Source of the DNA: JANNMJ01 sp031425525
Lineage (GTDB): Bacteria; Bacteroidota; Bacteroidia; Cytophagales; Hymenobacteraceae
DNA length: 64,000 nt
NCBI GenBank assembly: GCA_031425525.1
Contig: JANPJM010000069.1
Location: forward strand, 62,001 to 126,000
Reading direction: 5' to 3'
The notes under the pieces are model-generated. The model made no database searches and was not told the origin of the DNA. It saw only the letters and a list, made by a program, of their open reading frames with translations. Position 1 is the first letter of the stretch. Every line of letters starts with the position of its first letter. This document shows, in pieces, positions 48,563-57,345 of this stretch. The position numbers were made by a program, and so were the translations under genes.

Positions 48563-51088
48563 ATGATGTTGAAACGATTCTATTTTGGCCGGGCCACCGC
48601 GTTGTGTGCGGTAGGGCTGGCGTTGGTGGGGGCGCCGGTGCGCGCGCAGGTGCTGGATGCCACTTTTCAGTCGCCGGATGTCCGCGCGCAGGACCTGCTG
48701 ATGAAGCAGGAGTTGGTCAATTCGGTGGTACCCGACGCCCAGGGGCGCTTGCTGATCAGTGGAGCATTCGATTTTGCCGGAGGCACCACGTGTGGCAATG
48801 TGGCGCGTCTGCTACCCGATGGTAGGTTCGACCCTACGTTTAATGCGGGCGGCAGCGGGGCTAACGGCCTGGTCAAAAAGGTACTCGCCCTCCCCAACGG
48901 GCAGTGGCTGATCTGCGGCCGTTTTACCCGCTACAACGGGGTAGCGGTGGGCCGTCTGGCGCGGCTGCAAGCCGACGGCACCCTCGACGCCACCTTCAAC
49001 CCCGGAGGGACGGGTGCCAACTACAGTATCAACGACGTGGAGATCGACGCGCAGGGGCGTTATCTGGTGGCCGGTAATTTCTCCTCCTTCAACCAGCGCC
49101 GGAGCCGCTCGCTGGTGCGCCTACTCCCCACGGGCTTGTCGGACACCTCGTTTGCGCCCGACTCGGCGGCACTGCCGGGGTCTATTCAGAAGATAGCCGT
49201 CGATGCCACCGACCGGGTGCTGGTTGCCGCGCCGAGGTATACGGCGGCCCCGCTAGTACGGCTGCTACCCAGCGGCGCCCGGGATGCGACGTTCAACGGA
49301 GGTACCCTGGCGACCACGTTGCTCACCTGCCTGGAGGTGCTACCGAACGGGAAGCTGGTGGTGTCGGGGTTTTCGCTGACGTACAACGGCGCCGTGACGC
49401 CCCGCTTGGTGCAACTGCTGCCCGATGGCGGGCTTGATGCAGGGTTTACGTCGGCGCTGAACTCCTCGACGATTCGGGGCCTCGTGGCGCTGCCGAATGG
49501 CCAGTTGCTGGTGAGTGGCCGGATCCGGCCGGTAGGGGCGATCGCTTCCGAGATCCTGGCCCGGCTGAACAGCGATGGCACCCTGGATACGTCATTCAGC
49601 AGCCCGCTTCCCTCTCCATCGACCTTCTTCTGGAGTTACGCCGCAGTGCCCCAGCCGAACGGTACCCTAGTGGTCGTGGGCAGCTTTACCCGTATTGGCG
49701 GGCAGGCCGCGACGGGCGTGGCCCGCCTGACCGCCACCGGGGCACTCGACACGACGTTCGCGAACCCCGCGCTCGACCAGCACACGCCGGTGACGGCCCT
49801 GGCGCGCCAATCGGGCGGGCGCCTGTTGGTGTTGTGCGGCGAAGGCGGGCGCTTTCAAGGCATAAGTACCGATCCGATCGTGCGGTTGCTGGCCACCGGC
49901 GCCCCCGACCTCACCTTCCGACCTGATCCGGCTCTGGTAGCCCTGCTCACCTACTACACCCGGCTGAACATCGACGCCACCGACCGCATCCTAGTCAATG
50001 GCGATGCCCACGTCGGCCGCTTTTTGCCGACGGGCGCCCCCGATCCCTCGTTCTCCGATGGCTTGGGCGCCGACAGCAGCGTGGTGTTTACGCACGAGGG
50101 GTATATCCGGAGCGCCGTTCTCCAGCCCGACGGTCGCCTGCTCGTCTGGGGTGATTTCCGGCGCTACAACGGCGCTCCCGTCAGGGGCCTGGTACGCCTG
50201 ACGACCAGTGGCGCCGTAGATGCCACCTTCACGCCGCCGGTCGTCGGGGGGGGGTACCGTGCGGATGATGTACGACTCCTGCCCGACGGCACGATGCTGG
50301 TGCGCTACCTGAACGATACCACCGCCACAATCTTGCAGTATTGGCTGACGGCGGGCGGCAGACCACTGGCTAGCTTCAACGGCGGCCAGCCCCTTACCAG
50401 TCCGAACGTGTTTGTGGTTGGTCTGCCCGACAACACCATCCTGCTCGACGGCTCCTACCAACTCGGCGGGACTGCCTTCAGCGGGGTGCGGAAGGTGAAT
50501 AACCGGAGTGCCATAGATCCCAGCTTTGTTTTAGATCCGGCATTGGCCAATGTCTACTACGTGTTTCACCCCCAGCCCGACGGCCTGCTGCTGATCCACA
50601 TCTACTACGATACACCTCACGGCTTGAGCGACCGGCTGGCACGTCTCACGCCTACCGGTACCCTCGACCCCACGTTCACGCCCGTAGAGTTCGGCACCGG
50701 CTATTGGCCGGAATCAATGGAGACTCTGCTGCGAGCCGACAACGGCGACCTGCTAGTCGGCGGCGGCTTCACGACCGTTAACGGGGCGCTACATCCAAAT
50801 CTAGTCCGCCTCACCAACATCCCCACCGGCCTGCGCGCCGATGCCGTCCAGATGCAGGGGATCGACTTATTCCCTAACCCCGCCCGCACCACCCTCACGC
50901 TGCGCCGCGCCACGGCAGCCCCCGCCACGGCCGCCCTCGTAGACGTGCTGGGCCGCACCCTGCGGCAGTGGCCCCTGACGGCCGCCGAGCAAACGGTGCC
51001 GCTGGCCGACGTCCCGGCGGGCACGTACGTGGTGCGCGTCGTCGGCAGCGAGGGCGTCAGCACGCGCCGCGTGGTGGTGCAACCCTGA
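48563..51088 (+). CDS. Secreted delta-60 repeat protein with T9SS sorting domain (copy 1), 841 aa
   Basis: ATG 48563 gives a signal peptide ending in ALVGAPVRAQ. The body consists of about twelve delta-60 repeats (RLLPDGRFDPTFNAGG, RLQADGTLDATFNPGG, RLNSDGTLDTSF, with alternating GKLVVSGFS-type strands), a family of secreted beta-propeller-like proteins. The C-terminus is a T9SS sorting domain beginning IDLFPNPARTTLTLRRATAAPATA. Its last ~70 residues and the DNA beyond the stop are almost identical to copy 2 at 51584. Function unknown; surface protein inferred. Confidence 0.9.
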   Translation: MMLKRFYFGRATALCAVGLALVGAPVRAQVLDATFQSPDVRAQDLLMKQELVNSVVPDAQGRLLISGAFDFAGGTTCGNVARLLPDGRFDPTFNAGGSGANGLVKKVLALPNGQWLICGRFTRYNGVAVGRLARLQADGTLDATFNPGGTGANYSINDVEIDAQGRYLVAGNFSSFNQRRSRSLVRLLPTGLSDTSFAPDSAALPGSIQKIAVDATDRVLVAAPRYTAAPLVRLLPSGARDATFNGGTLATTLLTCLEVLPNGKLVVSGFSLTYNGAVTPRLVQLLPDGGLDAGFTSALNSSTIRGLVALPNGQLLVSGRIRPVGAIASEILARLNSDGTLDTSFSSPLPSPSTFFWSYAAVPQPNGTLVVVGSFTRIGGQAATGVARLTATGALDTTFANPALDQHTPVTALARQSGGRLLVLCGEGGRFQGISTDPIVRLLATGAPDLTFRPDPALVALLTYYTRLNIDATDRILVNGDAHVGRFLPTGAPDPSFSDGLGADSSVVFTHEGYIRSAVLQPDGRLLVWGDFRRYNGAPVRGLVRLTTSGAVDATFTPPVVGGGYRADDVRLLPDGTMLVRYLNDTTATILQYWLTAGGRPLASFNGGQPLTSPNVFVVGLPDNTILLDGSYQLGGTAFSGVRKVNNRSAIDPSFVLDPALANVYYVFHPQPDGLLLIHIYYDTPHGLSDRLARLTPTGTLDPTFTPVEFGTGYWPESMETLLRADNGDLLVGGGFTTVNGALHPNLVRLTNIPTGLRADAVQMQGIDLFPNPARTTLTLRRATAAPATAALVDVLGRTLRQWPLTAAEQTVPLADVPAGTYVVRVVGSEGVSTRRVVVQP

Positions 51089-51111
51089 GCGAGGCGGACG
51101 CACCCGCTGCC

Positions 51112-51243
51112 TTATTGCTTCAACGCCAGCACCGCCCCAATCAAGGCCACCGCCGCCGCCGCAATCCCCAGCACGATGCGCGTGGTTTGCAAGCCATCCG
51201 TGGGCACGATGAGCGAGGGCGGCGGCGGCAGCCAGTAGGCGCG
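51112..51243 (-). pseudogene. Remnant of a copy of the 54103 gene
   Basis: The minus strand here encodes DGLQTTRIVLGIAAAAVALIGAVLALKQ, the same C-terminus as the intact gene at 54103-54426, and the DNA identity begins inside the preceding delta-60 gene. Beyond about 51204 the match ends and unrelated sequence follows. The gene has lost its start, signal peptide and middle. Confidence 0.75.
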
Positions 51244-51297
51244 CGGCGCGCTGGCGGCACTCGTGGCGGCACTCGTGGCGGCGCAGGTTGAGGTCGG

Positions 51298-51469
51298 CCG
51301 CGCCCTCGACCCGGCCGCGCCCGCGCCGGCCAACGTTACCCGCATTCCGGCGGGCGACGCGCTCCACAAATTCGCCCTGGCCACTCTGGCCGGCACCGGC
51401 CCCAAGCTCGTGCTCCGCAACGACAGCGGCCGCGTGGTGCACGTAGAGTTGGCGTTGTTGGAGGAGTAG
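51298..51469 (+). pseudogene. Remnant of a copy of the 47487 gene (C-terminal part)
   Basis: The plus strand encodes RALDPAAPAPANVTRIPAGDAL through VVHVELALLEE, nearly identical to the C-terminus of the 47487 protein. The preceding codons (AALVAAQVEVG) are unrelated. Together with the 51112 remnant it marks a deletion joining two genes of an ancient tandem duplication. The 495-base gap between the two delta-60 genes consists of these two remnants plus about 110 bases without features. Confidence 0.8.
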
Positions 51470-51583
51470 GTGGTGGTGATGGTGTACTTTTAGGGGGCCG
51501 GCCAATGGGGTAAATCCGTTGGCCGGCCCTTCTTGTTTTCTGGGTGTTTGCGCGGGTGCGCCTCCTTTGCCTCGTTTTCGCCG

Positions 51584-54079
51584 ATGACTGTTTCCTTCCC
51601 ACCGCTGACTACCGTATGCTCGTTCGCCTGGGTAAGGTGGGCGCTCGCCGCCGCCCTGCTGCTGCGGGTAGTACCCAGTGCCGGGCAAGTGCTTGACACT
51701 TCCTTCGGTGTGCTGGATTCGCGTACGCTTTCGCAGACCCTTACGCCTACGCTCGTTATGGCCTTGGGTACCGACAGCGCCGGCCGCACCCTCGTGGGAG
51801 GAAAGTTCGACCGGCTCGGTCGGCAAGTGCGCGGCAAGCTGGTTTGCCTGCTGCCATCCGGCGCCCCAGATACGACGTTCGGCGGCGGGGGCATCGGGCC
51901 GAACGGGCAGGTGCTGGCTATTCTGCCGCTACCGCGCGGGCAATGGCTGATCGGCGGCACGTTCACCCGGTACGATGGCCGATACGCCAGCCGCGTCGCC
52001 CGGCTTCACGCCAATGGCACCCTCGATACCACGTTTCGCCTTGGCGGTACCGGCCTCAACGATGTGGTGCAGGCACTCGCCGTCGATGGGCAGGGGCGGC
52101 TGCTGGTCGGCGGGCGCTTTACGCGGTGCAACGGCGTGGCGGTGCCGTCGGTGGTGCGCCTGCTGCCGTCGGGGGCGCCCGACGCGGGGTTCAGTCCGCC
52201 GTTGTCGAATACCACTTCCGTCATCGAGGCGCTGGCCGTCGATTCCGCCGACCGCGTGCTGGTAGGTGGCGTATCCGTCACGGCGGCGGGCAACTGGCAA
52301 AGATTGTTTGTGCGGCTGCTGCCATCCGGCGCCCGCGACCTGAGTTTCGTGCTTCCCAACTCCAGTTCTCCGTACCGGATCACGTGCCTTCGCGCCTTGC
52401 CGGGCAGCAAAATATTGGTTGGCGGGTTTTTGGCATCGAACGCTACCCCGAATATTAACCCGGGCGTTCGGCGGTTCAATGCAGATGGTTCCCTTGATCT
52501 CACGTTCGTCGCGCCGTTCACCAATGCCGCCGTGCTTTCGTTGTTGCCGCTGCCAAGCGGCCAGGTGCTGATCGGGGGCTATCAGTTGATCTGGCCGGGT
52601 GCCGTCGACGATGTACGCGTGCGGCTGCTGCAACCCGATGGCACGATCAATCCCACGTTCGCGCCTCCACCCATCGTGAACATTGCGGTTGCCCTGGCGC
52701 CGGGGCCAAACGGCGCCGTACGGGTCGGCGGCGACTTAATTGCGCCGCCACCAAAAGTGGGGATCATCCAATTCACCAGCACAGGCTTACTCGATTCGAG
52801 TTTCCGCGCCCCTATTCCGGAACAGTACGCGACGGTGAACGCCGTGGCCCGGCAAAGCGCCGACCGGCTACTGGTGCGCGGCAATTTCAGCACTGTTCAC
52901 GGACAGGCGGCGGAGGCGCTCGTGCGCCTTCACGCCGATGGGTCGCCGGATTCGACGTTTCAACACAACTTGGGGCGCCCGCTCTACGACTCCCCGTATA
53001 GTGCTGTAGCGGTGGATGCGGCCGACCGCGTGCTGGTAACCAACCTTCCGCACGTTTACCGCTTGCTGCCCGATGGCCAACCCGACCCGACCTTCGACGA
53101 CGGCGCCGGCATCGCCAATCCGGGCAGCGGCATTTCGCTACACGACCTGCGCGTCCAGCCCGATGGCCGAATTCTGGTATGTGGCGCTTTCAGCCAGTAC
53201 GACAGCATAACCCGCGCAAATGTGGCGCGGCTCCTGCCAAACGGTGCCGTCGATCCGTCGTTCGTGCCGCCGCCCGTGGGTAACGTCACCGTCACGAGCA
53301 TATCGCTTCTCTCCGATGGCAGTATGCTGCTCCGATGCGAATTCAACGGCATCGCGTACTGGGTCGATGCCGCCGGCCGGCCGTTACCAGCCGTCAATAA
53401 CGGGCGGCGGCTGACTGGCGATGTCGTCGCGCTGCCAGATACCAGTATCCTGGTTTTTACCACTCGGCTGGTTGCCGGCGAGCCGGTGCTGACCGCCGTC
53501 AAGCTGCGCGCCAACGGCCAGCGCGATCCTCGCTTTACGTTGGCCACCGGTCTCGAAGGAAAAGTGGTACATGTGTGGCCCGACGGAAGGTTGCTGTTTC
53601 AGGAAGCCACCCGCGCCGGCGGGGAACTCCGGCGCCTGACGGCATTGGGGGGAATCGACTCCACGTTTGCACCGATTGCGTTTGGGACCGGCTACTTCAA
53701 CGAAATGGCCGAGTCGTACGTTTTTCAATCCACTGGCGATCTTGTCATCGGCGGCAGCTTCAACTCCGTCGACGGCGCGCTCCGACCGAGCTTGGCGCGC
53801 CTCACCAACATCCCCACCGGCCTGACTGCCGATGCCGCCGCCACCCGCCCGTTCGACGTCTTCCCCAACCCCGCCGCCACCACCCTCACGCTGCGCCGCG
53901 CCACGGCGGCCCCCGCCACCGCCACCCTCGTAGACGTGCTGGGCCGCACCCTGCGGCAATGGCCCTTGACGGCCGCCGAGCAAACGGTGCCGCTGGCCGA
54001 CGTCCCGGCGGGTACGTACGTGGTGCGCGTCGTCGGCAGCGAGGGCGTCAGCACGCGCCGCGTGGTGGTGCAACCCTGA
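51584..54079 (+). CDS. Secreted delta-60 repeat protein with T9SS sorting domain (copy 2), 831 aa
   Basis: ATG 51584 begins a long signal peptide ending in LRVVPSAGQ. The delta-60 repeats (CLLPSGAPDTTFGGGG, RLHANGTLDTTFRLGG, RFNADGSLDLTF) run to about residue 750, followed by the T9SS sorting domain (FDVFPNPAATTLTLRRATAAPATA). The repeats have diverged widely from copy 1, while the sorting domain and 3' flank are nearly identical, which suggests gene conversion or selection at the 3' end. Probably a secreted surface protein of unknown function. Confidence 0.9.
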   Translation: MTVSFPPLTTVCSFAWVRWALAAALLLRVVPSAGQVLDTSFGVLDSRTLSQTLTPTLVMALGTDSAGRTLVGGKFDRLGRQVRGKLVCLLPSGAPDTTFGGGGIGPNGQVLAILPLPRGQWLIGGTFTRYDGRYASRVARLHANGTLDTTFRLGGTGLNDVVQALAVDGQGRLLVGGRFTRCNGVAVPSVVRLLPSGAPDAGFSPPLSNTTSVIEALAVDSADRVLVGGVSVTAAGNWQRLFVRLLPSGARDLSFVLPNSSSPYRITCLRALPGSKILVGGFLASNATPNINPGVRRFNADGSLDLTFVAPFTNAAVLSLLPLPSGQVLIGGYQLIWPGAVDDVRVRLLQPDGTINPTFAPPPIVNIAVALAPGPNGAVRVGGDLIAPPPKVGIIQFTSTGLLDSSFRAPIPEQYATVNAVARQSADRLLVRGNFSTVHGQAAEALVRLHADGSPDSTFQHNLGRPLYDSPYSAVAVDAADRVLVTNLPHVYRLLPDGQPDPTFDDGAGIANPGSGISLHDLRVQPDGRILVCGAFSQYDSITRANVARLLPNGAVDPSFVPPPVGNVTVTSISLLSDGSMLLRCEFNGIAYWVDAAGRPLPAVNNGRRLTGDVVALPDTSILVFTTRLVAGEPVLTAVKLRANGQRDPRFTLATGLEGKVVHVWPDGRLLFQEATRAGGELRRLTALGGIDSTFAPIAFGTGYFNEMAESYVFQSTGDLVIGGSFNSVDGALRPSLARLTNIPTGLTADAAATRPFDVFPNPAATTLTLRRATAAPATATLVDVLGRTLRQWPLTAAEQTVPLADVPAGTYVVRVVGSEGVSTRRVVVQP

Positions 54080-54102
54080 GCGAGGCGGACGCACCCGCTG
54101 CC

Positions 54103-54426
54103 TTACTGCTTCAACGCCAGCACCGCCCCAATCAAGGCCACCGCCGCCGCCGCAATGCCCAGCACGATGCGCGTGGTTTGCAAGCCATCCGTGGGCCGGG
54201 CGGCGGTGGCGGGCGCGAGGTAGGCCGCCGGAACGGGCGCCGTCAGGTCGAGCGATTCCGGCACGGGCGTGGCTAGCGCTAACACGGTGGCGGCGCGGGG
54301 CGCGGCCGATATCTCGACGAACGCGGCCTGATCCGGCGTAGGAACAAGCGAAACCGGTACCTGAGCGCGGGCGCTAAAACCGGTGCCGACAGCTAGAAAA
54401 GTAGCGACGAGAAACGTTTTGTACAT
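54103..54426 (-). CDS. Small exported membrane protein, 107 aa
   Basis: A signal peptide (LVATFLAVGTGFSARAQ) is followed by an Ala/Pro-rich segment and a C-terminal membrane helix (TTRIVLGIAAAAVALIGAVLAL) with a short KQ tail. No family is recognised. It is convergent with delta-60 copy 2, and a broken second copy lies after copy 1, so the ancestral unit was 47487-type gene, delta-60 gene, this gene. It may be an accessory or anchoring partner, which is a guess. Confidence 0.7.
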   Translation of the reverse strand: MYKTFLVATFLAVGTGFSARAQVPVSLVPTPDQAAFVEISAAPRAATVLALATPVPESLDLTAPVPAAYLAPATAARPTDGLQTTRIVLGIAAAAVALIGAVLALKQ

Positions 54427-54498
54427 CGGAGTAAGAGCGGGGGTGAGAAAATATCGTGGGTAAAGTTCGCGTTTTTAACCCCATTTTCCCAAACGCAC

Positions 54499-54534
54499 AA
54501 CCGCCCCCTCAGCCAGCAGGCCGAGAGGGCGGTT
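54499..54534 (-). terminator. Probable terminator of groEL
   Basis: AACCGCCCCCTC (54499-54510) and GAGAGGGCGGTT (54523-54534) form a 12-bp stem with one mismatch, 41 bases after the groEL stop. The T tract on the minus strand is weak. Confidence 0.55.
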
Positions 54535-54574
54535 TTCAATTTCAGCGAAGCCGGGTAGGCTGCGCGGGCGATGC

Positions 54575-56215
54575 TTACATCATCCCGCCCATTCCGCCCA
54601 TGCCACCCATTCCGCCGCCACCGGCAGCGCCTTTTTCATCTTCCGGCTCGTCGCTGATGACGCACTCGGTCGTGAGCAGCATCGACGCCACCGAAGCGGC
54701 GTTTTCGAGCGCCAGGCGCGTCACTTTGGTTGGGTCGATGATACCGGCGGCGAACATCGCTTCGTAGCGGTCTTCGCGGGCGTTGTAGCCGAAATCGGCT
54801 TTGCCGTCGCGCACCTTCTGCACCACCACCGAGCCTTCGCCACCGGCGTTGGCCACAATCGTGCGCAGCGGTGCCTCAATGGCCGTCCGGATGATGTTCA
54901 CGCCCGTGCGCTCGTCGAGGTTGGCGGTGGCCACGTCGGCCAGCGAATCCAGCGCGCGGATGAACGCCACGCCGCCCCCGGCCACGACGCCTTCTTCCAC
55001 GGCAGCGCGGGTTGCGTGCAAGGCATCGTCAACGCGGTCTTTCTTCTCCTTCATTTCCACTTCGGTGGCGGCCCCGATGTAGATGATGGCTACGCCGCCC
55101 GACAGTTTGGCGAGGCGCTCCTGGAGCTTCTCCTTGTCGTAGTCGGAGGTCGTGGTTTCCATCTGCGCGCGGATTTGGGCCACGCGCGCCTTGATGTCTT
55201 CCGACGTGCCTTTGCCGTTGATGATGGTCGTGTTGTCTTTATCGACGGTGATTTTTTCGGCCGTGCCGAGGTCGGCGAGGGTCGCGTTTTCGAGTTTGAA
55301 ACCGCGCTCTTCCGAGATCACCTGACCGCCCGTGAGGATGGCGATGTCTTCGAGCATCGCCTTGCGACGGTCGCCGAAGCCGGGGGCTTTCACGGCAGCA
55401 ATTTTCAGCGAGCCGCGCAGCTTGTTCACCACCAGCGTAGCAAGCGCTTCACCATCAACATCTTCCGAGATGATGAGCAGCGGCTTGCCCGTTTGCAGCA
55501 CTTGCTCCAACACCGGCAGCAGCTCCTTCATCGTGCTCACCTTCTTGTCGTAGATGAGGATGAACGGCGACTCCATCTCCACTTCCATCTTTTCGGCGTT
55601 CGTCACGAAGTACGGCGAGAGGTAGCCGCGGTCGAACTGCATGCCTTCCACGGTTTTTACTTCCGTTTCGGTGCCACGCGCTTCCTCCACGGTAATCACG
55701 CCTTCCTTGCCGACTTTATCCATCGCGTCGGCGATCATCTGGCCGATTTCGGCGTCGTTGTTCGCCGAAACCGTACCTACCTGGGCGATTTCCGACGAAT
55801 TTTCGATCTTCTTCGATTGCGCTTTCAAGCTCGCTACTACCGCGTGAACGGCTTTATCGATGCCGCGCTTCAAATCCATCGGGTTGGCCCCGGCGGCCAC
55901 GTTCTTCGAGCCCGCAGCGTAGATAGCCTGGGCGAGCACAGTGGCGGTGGTGGTGCCGTCGCCGGCCTGGTCGGCCGTTTTCGAGGCCACTTCCTTCACG
56001 AGCTGAGCGCCCATGTTTTCGATGGCATCCTTCAATTCAATCTCCTTCGCGACGGTTACGCCGTCTTTGGTGATGGAAGGAGCACCGAATTTCTTATCGA
56101 TGATGACGTTACGACCTTTCGGGCCGAGGGTCACTTTGACGGCGTTTGCGAGCTTATCGACGCCGGCCTTGATCTTGGCGCGCGCGTCGGTGTCGAACGA
56201 AATGTTCTTAGCCAT
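54575..56215 (-). CDS. groEL: Chaperonin GroEL, 546 aa
   Basis: Full-length 60-kDa chaperonin: SFDTDARAKIKAGVDKLANAVKVTLGPKGRNVIIDKKFGAPSITKDGVTVAKEIEL at the N-terminus, DGTTTATVLAQAIY in the ATP site, and the Gly/Met-rich C-terminal tail GGMGGMGGMGGMM. It forms the double ring that folds proteins with GroES and ATP. It follows groES by 117 bases, a gap occupied by a heptad array. No CIRCE element is seen upstream, so HrcA control is not indicated. Confidence 0.98.
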   Translation of the reverse strand: MAKNISFDTDARAKIKAGVDKLANAVKVTLGPKGRNVIIDKKFGAPSITKDGVTVAKEIELKDAIENMGAQLVKEVASKTADQAGDGTTTATVLAQAIYAAGSKNVAAGANPMDLKRGIDKAVHAVVASLKAQSKKIENSSEIAQVGTVSANNDAEIGQMIADAMDKVGKEGVITVEEARGTETEVKTVEGMQFDRGYLSPYFVTNAEKMEVEMESPFILIYDKKVSTMKELLPVLEQVLQTGKPLLIISEDVDGEALATLVVNKLRGSLKIAAVKAPGFGDRRKAMLEDIAILTGGQVISEERGFKLENATLADLGTAEKITVDKDNTTIINGKGTSEDIKARVAQIRAQMETTTSDYDKEKLQERLAKLSGGVAIIYIGAATEVEMKEKKDRVDDALHATRAAVEEGVVAGGGVAFIRALDSLADVATANLDERTGVNIIRTAIEAPLRTIVANAGGEGSVVVQKVRDGKADFGYNAREDRYEAMFAAGIIDPTKVTRLALENAASVASMLLTTECVISDEPEDEKGAAGGGGMGGMGGMGGMM

Positions 56216-56220
56216 TTGGA

Positions 56221-56332
56221 GTTGGTTGTTAGTTGTTGGTTGTTAGTTGATGGTTTTGGGTACTACGAATTGCGGCTTCTGAGTTTAAAAAAGCAGAAAC
56301 CAACAACTATCAACCAAAAACCATCAACCAAA
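56221..56332. repeat. Heptad array between groES and groEL
   Basis: Left arm 56221-56255 is exactly five words (GTTGGTT, GTTAGTT, GTTGGTT, GTTAGTT, GATGGTT). Right arm 56298-56332 is exactly five words (AACCAAC, AACTATC, AACCAAA, AACCATC, AACCAAA). The loop is 42 bases. The groES stop begins at the next base (56333), and the array ends 5 bases before the groEL start codon, so it makes up most of the operon's intercistronic RNA. Confidence 0.9.
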
Positions 56333-56623
56333 TTATACGATAGCGAAGATGTCCGACTCCTTCATAATGAGGTAATCGACGCCTTCGACGGTCACTTCCG
56401 TGCCCGAATACTTGCCGTAGAGTACCACATCGCCCACTTTCACGGTCGGCTTGATGAGGGTGCCCTGGTCTGACATCTTGCCTTCACCAATGGCCACCAC
56501 TTCACCGCGTTGCGGCTTTTCTTTGGCCGTATCGGGGATGATGATGCCCGATTTGGTTTTTTCTTCGGCGGCGGCGGGTTGCACGACCACGCGGTCGGCG
56601 AGGGGCTTAAGTTGTACTGCCAT
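56333..56623 (-). CDS. groES: Co-chaperonin GroES, 96 aa
   Basis: The start at 56623 (MAVQLKPLADRVVVQP) gives the normal length; the frame upstream is not conserved. GroES landmarks: the mobile loop AEEKTKSGIIIPDTAKEKPQRGEVVAIGEG and VGDVVLYGKYSGTEVTVEGVDYLIMKESDIFAIV. It caps the GroEL ring. It is the first gene of the groES-groEL operon. A GCCCTTTG promoter-like box on the minus strand lies about 70 bases upstream. Confidence 0.98.
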   Translation of the reverse strand: MAVQLKPLADRVVVQPAAAEEKTKSGIIIPDTAKEKPQRGEVVAIGEGKMSDQGTLIKPTVKVGDVVLYGKYSGTEVTVEGVDYLIMKESDIFAIV

Positions 56624-56788
56624 TGTAGCGGGTACTAGGGAGGTTTGAAGTTGAAGAGAAGCGATTTTGCCCCGTTTCCGGGACAAAGGGCGGGTTTCAT
56701 AGGTCGTGCCAGCCGGGGCCGGGCTGACAGATTTGCAGCGTCCGCCGATTGTCACACGCTCGCCACGTTGCCATGCAGTCACAAAAAA

Positions 56789-56818
56789 ACCGCCGCCCCA
56801 CGAATGCGGGGCGGCGGT
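56789..56818 (-). terminator. Terminator of the secG transcript
   Basis: ACCGCCGCCCC (56789-56799) and GGGGCGGCGGT (56808-56818) pair perfectly with an 8-base loop. On the minus strand they run into T7. It separates the secG group from groES. Confidence 0.9.
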
Positions 56819-56847
56819 CAAAAAATCGATTCAGCGAACCTTAACGC

Positions 56848-57288
56848 CTATTTCGCAGGTGTTGGCTCGGCGGCGGGCGTCACCTCAATCGGGGTGGCTT
56901 CGGCGGCTGGCGCGGCCTCACCGGCAGCGGCGGGCAGCGTAGCACCTTCCGTCCCTTGCGCGGCTGGGGCGGTTTGCGGAGCCACTGGCGTCGGCGAAGC
57001 AGCAGGTTCCGCCTTGGCGGCCTCCACGTTCACCGACCGCATCTGCGTCGATTGCGCGCGCGAACCGTTTACCACGTAGCCAGCCAGCGCCAGCACCATC
57101 AGGGCCACGGCCAGAATCCAGGTCAGGCGCTCCAGCAAATCGCCGGTGCGCTGTACGCCCATCAGTTGCGAGGCGCCACCACCGCCAAATTGGGTGTTGA
57201 GGCCGCCGCCTTTCGGGTTTTGGGCCAGCACCACCAGTACCAGCAACACACTCACGATCAGGGCAAGGATAATCAGCGTCAAAAACAT
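56848..57288 (-). CDS. secG: Preprotein translocase subunit SecG with extended Pro/Ala-rich tail, 146 aa
   Basis: Two membrane helices (IILALIVSVLLVLVVLAQNPKGGGLNTQFGGGGASQLMGVQRTGDLLERLTWILAVALMVLALAGYV) surround the SecG loop with NPKGGGL. SecG supports SecYEG-dependent export by assisting SecA cycles. After residue about 75 the protein continues as an Ala/Pro/Glu-rich tail with no fold, which is longer than in enterobacterial SecG (about 110 aa). It is the last gene of the sigma-54 activator, lptE, TPR, secG group. Confidence 0.93.
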   Translation of the reverse strand: MFLTLIILALIVSVLLVLVVLAQNPKGGGLNTQFGGGGASQLMGVQRTGDLLERLTWILAVALMVLALAGYVVNGSRAQSTQMRSVNVEAAKAEPAASPTPVAPQTAPAAQGTEGATLPAAAGEAAPAAEATPIEVTPAAEPTPAK

Positions 57289-57345
57289 CAGCGGACGAAA
57301 ACGAAAAAACGAAAAGGCAATGAAAATCAGGAGAAACGGTGGCCG

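Noticed and set aside
51112..51469. Two small genes between the delta-60 copies
   Set aside because: Both open frames are explained as 3' remnants of the duplicated neighbours; neither has its own start region or signal peptide.
56624..56821. CIRCE/HrcA operator or GroES N-terminal extension upstream of groES
   Set aside because: No TTAGCACTC-N9-GAGTGCTAA palindrome is present, and the extended frame has no similarity to GroES.
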